Source of the DNA: Oscillospiraceae bacterium | GTDB lineage: Bacteria; Bacillota; Clostridia; Oscillospirales; Oscillospiraceae | NCBI GenBank assembly: GCA_009784725.1 | Contig: WQXS01000009.1 | Location: forward strand, 1-64,000 | DNA: 64,000 bases | Reading direction: 5' to 3' | Shown here: positions 8,396 through 14,571 of the stretch, piece after piece | Position numbering within the stretch: position 1 is the first letter of the stretch | Layout: each line of letters starts with the position of its first letter | The notes under the pieces: generated by a model | Database searches by the model: none | Seen by the model: only the letters and a program-made list of their open reading frames with translations | What the model was told of the DNA's origin: nothing | Translations under genes and position numbers: made by a program

Positions 8396-9874
8396 ATGAG
8401 AAGGTTTATGCAATTATGCGGAGTTTTACTGCTTGCATTTACGTTATTCGCTGTAAGTGCTATAGTAACCCCCGGTGAGGTGCGCCCTCCCGAAAAACAA
8501 CCCGAAAGACCGGCGGAAACCCCGGATCCCGTTATACGCGAGGAAGTACCGTACCACGCCGTAATTGAATATGGTACACCCGAAATAATTAAAAACAACA
8601 GCGGACCTTTATTTGCATATATACGTTTCCCGCAGGCCGGAAATTCTACCGACAGAGATATATCCGAGTGGGCAAACCGTTTTTACAGCGACAGACTGAT
8701 TGAATTTCAAATCCGTCAGGAGGATGAACCCGGAGCATTAGGGGAAATTAATGTTCATTTCGATTCATATTTGATAGACAGCAAATATGCGGGTGTATAC
8801 CAGAGCGGTGACTATTCATACTCGCTTTTAATGCCGCCCGAGCCTGTTGTTGTAACGTTTAATATAGATTTAACAGCGAACAAGATACTAAAGAATGATG
8901 ATATTCTGGACTTTTCGCATACAAACGATATTATCGCACCATTACTGCTCGACCGTCTGCTGACCGAGCATCCGAGAACAGACGGATACCTCAATTTCAT
9001 TGATGAAAGCTGGCTTACCAATCTGGTTATCTCTGATACAGGTATTATGGCAGTTATAGAAAAAGGAACTTTTCTCCCCGGATTCGATACGCTGACAGTG
9101 ACACTGCCTTACGAGGACCTTGGAGAAGCATTGATTCTTGATATTGGCGCTCAGCCTGTACAGACACCTGCTCCGACACCGGCACCTACACCCGACCCGG
9201 ATGACGGCGACCCGGATGACGGCAACCCGCCGACACCACCGCCGCCTCAGCTCGGTGACATAGACCCGACCCGGCCAATAATCGCATTATCATTTGACGA
9301 CGGACCGGGTATTTATACAGACGAATTTCTTGATTTATTTGAAGAATACGGTATCCGTGCAACGTTTTGCGTAATAGGAAATCTGGTGAACACACAGACC
9401 GATGCTCTTGCCCGTGCCGTGGAAATGGGTTCGGAGGTCATAGGTCACTCATGGGATCATAAAAACCTTGCAAAGCTCACAGCAGATGATGTCAGGAAAC
9501 AGCTTATCGACACAAGGGACGTAATCGTTTCGGCAACCGGTGTTGCAACGCCGCTGTTTCGCCCTCCTTACGGGGAGACAAATGACACTGTAAAAGAGGT
9601 CGCAGCCGAGCTTGGTTTATCGCTGATTAACTGGAACGTAGACCCCGAGGACTGGAACACACACGACTCAGATGCTGTTTACGAGGCTGTTTTACAGCAG
9701 GTAAAAAATAACGCAATAATACTAAGTCACGAAATATACAAATCGACGCTGATTGCTTATCAGCGCCTAATCCCAGAGCTTCTGACACTCGGCTATCAAA
9801 TCGTAACCGTTTCCGAACTAATCTACTTCAGAGACGGCGGCTTCGAACCCGGTAAAGTATATTATAACGGTTAA
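8396..9874 (+). CDS. PdaC-like polysaccharide deacetylase with NodB domain
   Basis: A secreted or membrane-anchored carbohydrate esterase family 4 enzyme (492 aa), expected to remove acetyl groups from peptidoglycan or a similar polymer. A signal peptide or anchor spans about residues 5-26. Residues of about 50-230 resemble the DUF4163/DUF3298 region of B. subtilis PdaC. A Pro/Asp-rich linker (TPAPTPAPTPDPDDGDPDDG) follows, then NodB. All NodB motifs are present: SFDDGP with Asp301/Asp302, HSWDH for metal binding, RPPYGE, a DPEDW block and a final SHEIY. It is convergent with two VanW genes, which also suggest an envelope function. Confidence 0.9.
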   Translation: MRRFMQLCGVLLLAFTLFAVSAIVTPGEVRPPEKQPERPAETPDPVIREEVPYHAVIEYGTPEIIKNNSGPLFAYIRFPQAGNSTDRDISEWANRFYSDRLIEFQIRQEDEPGALGEINVHFDSYLIDSKYAGVYQSGDYSYSLLMPPEPVVVTFNIDLTANKILKNDDILDFSHTNDIIAPLLLDRLLTEHPRTDGYLNFIDESWLTNLVISDTGIMAVIEKGTFLPGFDTLTVTLPYEDLGEALILDIGAQPVQTPAPTPAPTPDPDDGDPDDGNPPTPPPPQLGDIDPTRPIIALSFDDGPGIYTDEFLDLFEEYGIRATFCVIGNLVNTQTDALARAVEMGSEVIGHSWDHKNLAKLTADDVRKQLIDTRDVIVSATGVATPLFRPPYGETNDTVKEVAAELGLSLINWNVDPEDWNTHDSDAVYEAVLQQVKNNAIILSHEIYKSTLIAYQRLIPELLTLGYQIVTVSELIYFRDGGFEPGKVYYNG

Positions 9875-9877
9875 ATA

Positions 9878-10057
9878 GTGGGAAACAATTTTAATTTGTA
9901 GAGCATGGCTTAGGGTTAGTATAATTAATTTCCTTTCGCTCAGATGAAACGTCGTGTTTCAACAGAGCGCCCCTCAGCGTCCATGCCTCGGTGTGCGAAA
10001 ACTAATTTTACTAACCCTAAGCCACACTCTAAAACAAATTAAATGGATTGTTTCCAC
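9878..10057. repeat. 180-bp element with about 60-bp imperfect terminal inverted repeats
   Basis: The left end (from 9878) reads GTGGGAAACAATTTTAATTT and the reverse complement of the right end (to 10057) reads GTGGAAACAATCCATTTAAT. Both arms continue through TGGCTTAGGGTTAGTA and an ATTA/TTTTCGC block with small indels, giving arms of roughly 9878-9939 and 9995-10057. The loop contains a small hairpin GAAACGTCGTGTTTC (9946-9960). The element fills the space between two convergent genes exactly. It may be a MITE-like insertion or a large bidirectional terminator hairpin; no clear target-site duplication is visible. Confidence 0.8.
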
Positions 10058-10061
10058 TGCT

Positions 10062-11501
10062 TTAATCGTTCCAGTCGGCTTTGCGGGGGAAATCGTCTTT
10101 TATTGTGCCGTATATTCTTGCGGTTACGTTTCGTCCGTCAAGTTCAACGTCTACGCGGATTGGGTAGTCTGTGTTGTTTACGAATCTGAAATCGGTAAAG
10201 TTCCAAACTACTGTTGCATCCCACCCTGACGGCAGGTATGCGACAGGCAGTCCGTGTGCACGCCGCTCTGTAACTTTAAGCTCCGACGGTCTTATTGCTG
10301 CATAAATTGTCGAAGACACCTGACATATACCGCCGCCGGTGGCTGATACTATTTCACCTTGGTTAAATGCCGGAGCCTCTCTGTAACCGCGTTCATAAGT
10401 GCGCGGTCCTACTATTTTATTAAATGAAAATTCCTCTCCCGAGAGTATGACAACTCCATCAATTGCTGACGCCGCAAGATTTATATTTCCGAGCCTGTTT
10501 AAAGTACCTTGTGCATAAGTTCTTCGCTCTGCTATGAGGTCACGAAACAGCAGGCTTTCAAGATGCTCCTGTGAATACTCGGGGTGAGTAAATACAAACG
10601 GAAGTTCGGCTGTTTTTCCCGATTCTGTATTACTTAGAAGCCGTGCAGCTTCAACAGCGTCAAAATCAATGCCTATTTCACACTCGGTTGCCGAATTTGA
10701 ATCAAGGTCATAAACCGAAGAGACCATCTCAACGAGTACCTTTTCACGGGCATCCATGATATCCAGTGAAATTTTATTTGTTTCAGGTAATGAAAAACTG
10801 ATTTCCACCGGGTTTCCGGTATTTAATGATTCCAATAACCCATTGTGAGCAAGCATGTATATTTCATTACCATCGGCGTTTACATGTCCTGCACCCTTTG
10901 TAAATACGATTCTGTCCTCATAGATTACCGGGTCTGATGAATCCAGTTTATTGTTATATGAATCCGTAAAGCCGGTAACTTTGTTTTTAAGCTCTGTTGT
11001 ATTTAATATAAAATCAATGTCAAAAGTAACTTCATCTGCATTATGGCGAAGCAGGAAGGATATCGTATCCGCAAATACTCCGCGTCCCCGGCCTATTAAA
11101 TATGCTTCCGAAACAACCGAGTATGCATTATGCTGTAGTCCGGCATCATTTCCGGTAATTACAAGCTTAGTATCATCCGGGAACGCAATGGAAACCTTGG
11201 CTGCACTGCTGCGCTCTTCATACGCAAAAAGCCCGAGCGAACGCATTGCGTCCTCCCGGGTAAGTCCCGATACATCAATACCTGCAACCGAAATGTTAGG
11301 ATAGATATTTCCGGTATTTTTCAATTGGATACCGAACAGATAAAGTGCAATAACTGTAGCGATTACCGGTGTCAATATCGCAACAGTCATTTTTACGGGT
11401 GTAGGTATTTTCTTTAATATCCCTGACATTTGGTTTGACCATTCTTTGCAATTATTTGTAACTAATTGCCTTATTTTACCAAATTTCGGTTCATTTTGCA
11501 A
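10062..11501 (-). CDS. VanW family protein (first of a tandem pair)
   Basis: A 479-residue membrane-anchored envelope protein. A single transmembrane segment is at about residues 34-54 (MTVAILTPVIATVIALYLFG). It is followed by a YoaR/PG_binding_4-like region with ISVAGIDVSGLTREDA and a C-terminal VanW domain with FSFNKIVGPRTYERGY, GGGICQVSSTIYAA and FVNNTDYPIRV. The function of VanW proteins is unsettled; a peptidoglycan or spore-envelope role is generally assumed. The start is uncertain: neither ATG11501 nor an in-frame ATG at 11429 has a good ribosome binding site. It lies 11 bases after a paralogue and is probably cotranscribed with it. Confidence 0.88.
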   Translation of the reverse strand: MQNEPKFGKIRQLVTNNCKEWSNQMSGILKKIPTPVKMTVAILTPVIATVIALYLFGIQLKNTGNIYPNISVAGIDVSGLTREDAMRSLGLFAYEERSSAAKVSIAFPDDTKLVITGNDAGLQHNAYSVVSEAYLIGRGRGVFADTISFLLRHNADEVTFDIDFILNTTELKNKVTGFTDSYNNKLDSSDPVIYEDRIVFTKGAGHVNADGNEIYMLAHNGLLESLNTGNPVEISFSLPETNKISLDIMDAREKVLVEMVSSVYDLDSNSATECEIGIDFDAVEAARLLSNTESGKTAELPFVFTHPEYSQEHLESLLFRDLIAERRTYAQGTLNRLGNINLAASAIDGVVILSGEEFSFNKIVGPRTYERGYREAPAFNQGEIVSATGGGICQVSSTIYAAIRPSELKVTERRAHGLPVAYLPSGWDATVVWNFTDFRFVNNTDYPIRVDVELDGRNVTARIYGTIKDDFPRKADWND

Positions 11502-11512
11502 GTATTACTAAA

Positions 11513-12898
11513 TTATCCTGCCGGCATAGGTATAGAGGGTGCAGGGAAGTCATCAATTATAGTGCCGTAAACCTTAGCGGTTAATGAACGGTCGACAAGT
11601 TCAAAATCAAGGCGTATTGGGTAGTCCGTGTTATTTATAAACCGAAAATCAAGCTTTTCCCAGAAAACGGTTGCATCTCTTCCTCTTCGAAGATATGGAA
11701 CAGGTCTGCTATGCCCATGCCTTTCCGAAATTAAGATTTCTGAATCCACAATCGCTGCATGAAGTGTTGATGCTGTCTGGCACACTCCTCCGCCGATTAC
11801 GGGGACAGTCTCGCTTCCTATATAAGCGCCACCCATTCTGTAGCCTTTGTTATATGTGCGTCTTCCGACAACATTATTAAATGAAAATTCATCACCGGGA
11901 AGCAAAACAAGACCGCTTATCGCTTCCGAAGATACTTTGATATTGATTAATCTGTTTGTTGTACCCGCTACATGTGTTGTCTGCTCGCCGATGAGGTCGC
12001 GGAACAATAAGCCTTGCAGGTACTCCTGTGTGGTATCCGGCTGGATGTAAAAAACATCGATTGTAACTGTTTTTCCTGTTTCGGCTTCGTTAAGCAGATT
12101 GACCGCTTGGATTAAGTCAAAATCCACACCGACTGTACTCTCTGAAGCAGATAATGTATCAAAGTTCAACTCCGATGATTCAACGGGAATATGTATTTTT
12201 TGGTGAATATCCAGAAGCTGCCTTGAATCTGTGGCAGTTTCCGGCAGTTTATAGATGATTTCCACGGGTGCGCCTGTTTCGAGTGATTCAAAAAGTCCGA
12301 TATATGCAATATCTGCCAGAATCATCGTTTCAACAAACTCATATCCCGCTCCTTTTGTAATAACAATTTTATCGTTATATATCCGCGGCTCGGCTGCAGC
12401 AAGCCTTTCGTTATACTCTTCCACAAAATCACCGGTAATTAAGTTAATAACATCATAATCATAGAAGTTTTGAATAGTCAGCTCAAACTCTTTTCCGCTG
12501 AGCCGCTTTAAAAATTCAATCGTGTTTCCGACAAAACCCTGCCTGCGGCCTGCCAAATAAGCACTTTCAACAACATCGACTGCATCGTGGGTCATGTTAA
12601 TGTCTGTACCGTCAACTATAAGCTCTGTATCATCCGGGAAAATTATTGTAACACTCGCTTTTCCAACACGCTCGTCAAAATCGGACAAATCCAATGCTTG
12701 CAGCGCTTCAGAGCGGGTCATCCATGAAACATTGACACCCGCAATTGATGTATTCGGATATATTAAATCATCATCACAATAATACATACCAACCCAGCAA
12801 AACGCTGCAGCTGCGATAAGTACAGGAATTGTGACAAATATTAATACTATAACAAGCGCCGGTACGCGTTTTTTCTTTTGCGATACTCTTCTAGGCAT
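11513..12898 (-). CDS. VanW family protein (second of a tandem pair)
   Basis: A 461-residue paralogue of the neighbouring VanW protein with the same plan: a basic N-terminus, one membrane helix (ALVIVLIFVTIPVLIAAAAF), a region starting TSIAGVNVSWMTRSEAL, and a VanW domain with FSFNNVVGRRTYNKGY, GGGVCQTASTLHAA and FINNTDYPIRL. The frame is open to a TTG at 12919, but ATG12898 is preferred because AGAGGG lies about 9 bases before it and would be inside the longer version. The two copies have clearly diverged, so the duplication is not recent. It is the promoter-proximal gene of the pair. Confidence 0.9.
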   Translation of the reverse strand: MPRRVSQKKKRVPALVIVLIFVTIPVLIAAAAFCWVGMYYCDDDLIYPNTSIAGVNVSWMTRSEALQALDLSDFDERVGKASVTIIFPDDTELIVDGTDINMTHDAVDVVESAYLAGRRQGFVGNTIEFLKRLSGKEFELTIQNFYDYDVINLITGDFVEEYNERLAAAEPRIYNDKIVITKGAGYEFVETMILADIAYIGLFESLETGAPVEIIYKLPETATDSRQLLDIHQKIHIPVESSELNFDTLSASESTVGVDFDLIQAVNLLNEAETGKTVTIDVFYIQPDTTQEYLQGLLFRDLIGEQTTHVAGTTNRLINIKVSSEAISGLVLLPGDEFSFNNVVGRRTYNKGYRMGGAYIGSETVPVIGGGVCQTASTLHAAIVDSEILISERHGHSRPVPYLRRGRDATVFWEKLDFRFINNTDYPIRLDFELVDRSLTAKVYGTIIDDFPAPSIPMPAG

Positions 12899-12934
12899 TT
12901 TCCCTAACCCTCTTGCCAAAAATTCTCTGCAAAA

Positions 12935-12963
12935 AGTATATCACGCACCATTTTCCCACTCAA
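12935..12963 (-). promoter_or_regulatory. Sigma-A promoter of the VanW pair
   Basis: On the minus strand TTGAGT (12963-12958) and TATACT (12940-12935) are separated by exactly 17 bases, and TGA directly before TATACT adds an extended -10. The box sits about 37 bases upstream of the VanW start. Just upstream of the -35 lies a dyad with AATAAAT facing ATTTATT (12980-12996) that could bind a regulator. Confidence 0.7.
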
Positions 12964-13005
12964 GTAACAATAGAGTTACAATAAATGAAATTTATTACAA
13001 TTTTT

Positions 13006-13035
13006 AAACACAGGAGAACCATCACCCTTGTATTC
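13006..13035 (-). repeat. Degenerate half copy of the dispersed GGGGACGG element
   Basis: AAACACAGGAGAACCATCAC followed by CCTTGTATTC resembles the right arm of the element at 46.33 kb (GAACACAGGAGAACTGTCCC) with several changes. Together with the full copy at 13568-13619 it brackets the toxin-antitoxin-like genes. Confidence 0.5.
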
Positions 13036-13071
13036 TTGAAATTAAATGGTTATTTATGTTATAATCTAACC
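13036..13071 (+). promoter_or_regulatory. Promoter and operator-like dyad of the toxin-antitoxin-like pair
   Basis: TTGAAA (13036-13041) and TATAAT (13060-13065) are 18 bases apart, with TGT directly before the -10 giving an extended -10. GGTTA (13048-13052) and TAACC (13067-13071) form a dyad around the -10, a common arrangement for autoregulated toxin-antitoxin operons. Confidence 0.6.
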
Positions 13072-13087
13072 GGGAAGGTAAAATGTG

Positions 13088-13352
13088 ATGGAAATTGAAA
13101 TTAAGCAATCTGCATACAAGCATGGGTGTACATACGATGATATAATTAATTGTTACAGATTCCCTGTTACAGATTCCCTGTTACAGATTCCCTGTTGTAG
13201 CAAAGATGCTGAAAAGGGACGAAAGCAAGTATTTATACATAGGATTAGATACTAAAAGCAGATTGATAGAATTGTTAGTAAATCACAATGGCATTAGTAT
13301 CATTTTTCATGCAATGAAGCTGCGTAAGGTTTTTGAAAAACTAGTTAATTAG
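13088..13352 (+). pseudogene. Toxin-like gene frameshifted by a 14-bp tandem repeat
   Basis: Two frames together encode a small BrnT-like toxin. The first (ATG13088, after GGAAGG at 13073-13078) reads MEIEIKQSAYKHGCTYDDII and then NCYRFP. The second, in another frame from about 13206, reads YLYIGLDTKSRLIELL and ends IIFHAMKLRKVFEKLVN with a stop at 13350-13352. Three exact copies of a 14-bp unit lie between them. With a single copy the frame is restored without a break (NCYRFPVVAKMLKRDESKYL) to give a 78-residue protein. Three copies add 28 bases and shift the frame by one. KHG near the N-terminus, YIGLD and HAMKLR are typical of the BrnT-like group; the family call is moderate. Confidence 0.75.
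13151..13192 (+). repeat. Three exact tandem copies of a 14-bp unit inside the toxin gene
   Basis: The unit TGTTACAGATTCCC occurs at 13151-13164, 13165-13178 and 13179-13192, followed by a partial TGTT. Fourteen is not a multiple of three, so copy number decides the frame: one or four copies keep the toxin open, two or three do not. The exactness of the copies points to a recent expansion by slippage. Confidence 0.95.
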
Positions 13353-13368
13353 ACAAGGAGATAGAGCA

Positions 13369-13545
13369 ATGAAAGAAATGGATGAAAAAGAAATAATGGA
13401 TCTTAATATTGATGATTTTCGTGATTTAACATTGCAAGAAACGCAGGAAGATAATTTTCGGCGTATGTTTCAAATGCTTGGCTTAATATTTAAAAATCAA
13501 CAGGAAATAAAAGAACTTTTAGTAGGTCAATCAAGTTTGACGTAG
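13369..13545 (+). CDS. Small acidic protein, putative antitoxin partner
   Basis: A 58-residue open frame starting MKEMDEKEIMDLNIDDFRDL and ending KELLVGQSSLT, with a strong ribosome binding site (AAGGAG, 13355-13360) nine bases before ATG13369. It lies 16 bases after the toxin-like stop. Its length, acidic N-terminal half and helical C-terminal half (NFRRMFQMLGLIFKNQQEI) would suit an antitoxin, but I do not recognise the family; the role is inferred from position only. Confidence 0.6.
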   Translation: MKEMDEKEIMDLNIDDFRDLTLQETQEDNFRRMFQMLGLIFKNQQEIKELLVGQSSLT

Positions 13546-13567
13546 AAAAAACTATAAAACCGGAAGA

Positions 13568-13619
13568 CAAGGGGACGGTTCTTGTGTCTGTCAGATAGGA
13601 GAACCGTCCCCCTGTGTTC
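13568..13619. repeat. Dispersed GGGGACGG palindromic element, full copy
   Basis: GGGGACGGTTCT (13571-13582) faces AGAACCGTCCCC (13600-13611), 12-bp perfect arms, with TTGTGTC next to the left arm and TGTGTTC after the right arm. It lies just upstream of the ROK kinase ribosome binding site, so it may form a hairpin in that mRNA. Confidence 0.85.
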
Positions 13620-13635
13620 GGACAGGAGAGAGTTA

Positions 13636-14571
13636 GTGGATAGACAATATTCAATCGGTGTTGATGCAGGTGGTACAAAGGTTGCGTATGGGCTTTTTAA
13701 CGCATGTGGAGAAATAGTTGACAGGGTTGAGCATTCGACTGACCCGGATGCAGACGGGCCGGGATTTTCCGATACTCTGATTGAGAATCTGGATTTAATA
13801 GTTAATAAAAATAATCTGACATATGACATGCTTGACGGAATCGGTATCGGGATGCCTTCTTTTATCAAGCGTGAGACGGGTTATGTATTTATGACCTCTG
13901 CCATGCCGAAGATTAAGGATTTTACAATGCGCGATTATTTGGAAAAACGTCTTCCGGTACGTATTGTACTTGATAATGACGCAAATACCGCAGCTCTTGC
14001 GGAGTTTCGCCTCGGAGCGGGGCGCGGCACGGAGCATATGGTTTATATTGTAATCGGCACGGGCTTCGGCAGCGGGATAATTATTGACGGCAAGGTTTTT
14101 TCAGGCTCATACGGAGCGGCAGGAGAATGCGGGCATGCGATTGCGACTCCCGGTAAAGGGATTTTATGCGGTTGTGAAAACAAAGGCTGCTATATGTCAT
14201 ATATTGCAGGAAAGCATATTCCCGAAAGGGTGAGGCTCGGTCTTGCCGAAGGGATAAAAAGCACATTAAACCCGGAAACAGCAACAGGGCAGCGTTTACT
14301 TGAAGCGTATAATAACGGTGATTTGCTCGCAATAAAAATGATTGAAGATATGGCGGGATACCTTGCAGAGTGTATATTTAATATCTATCAACTGTTAAAT
14401 ATTGAAACATTTGTTTTCGGCGGAGGCATTACGAGGCTTGGGGACCCTTTGTTCAGCCGCATGCGCGAAATCTTTAACGGATATTATCACATACCGTTTC
14501 CCGTACATTTTAAGATGGCGGAGCTTGGTGAGGATATCGGTATTATAGGTGCAGCGGAGTACTTAAAATGA
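13636..14571 (+). CDS. ROK family sugar kinase
   Basis: A canonical ROK kinase of 311 aa that should phosphorylate a hexose or related sugar with ATP. It has the phosphate loop IGVDAGGTKVAYG, the catalytic segment VLDNDANTAALAE, IGTGFGSGIIIDG, and the complete zinc motif GILCGCENKGC preceded by AGECGHAIATP. GTG13636 is chosen because AGGAG at 13624-13628 lies seven bases upstream; the longer frame begins inside the palindromic repeat. Its last codons overlap the GRE2 start (ATGA), so kinase and GRE are translated together, implying that the GRE acts on the phosphorylated product or on the same pathway. The exact sugar is not deducible. Confidence 0.9.
   Translation: MDRQYSIGVDAGGTKVAYGLFNACGEIVDRVEHSTDPDADGPGFSDTLIENLDLIVNKNNLTYDMLDGIGIGMPSFIKRETGYVFMTSAMPKIKDFTMRDYLEKRLPVRIVLDNDANTAALAEFRLGAGRGTEHMVYIVIGTGFGSGIIIDGKVFSGSYGAAGECGHAIATPGKGILCGCENKGCYMSYIAGKHIPERVRLGLAEGIKSTLNPETATGQRLLEAYNNGDLLAIKMIEDMAGYLAECIFNIYQLLNIETFVFGGGITRLGDPLFSRMREIFNGYYHIPFPVHFKMAELGEDIGIIGAAEYLK

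Noticed and set aside
12899-12919. TTG12919 as start of the second VanW protein
   Set aside because: The ribosome binding site AGAGGG would be inside the coding sequence; ATG12898 fits it at normal spacing.
13151-13192. CRISPR-like array
   Set aside because: The three repeats are 14 bp with no spacers and lie inside a coding sequence; no cas genes are present.
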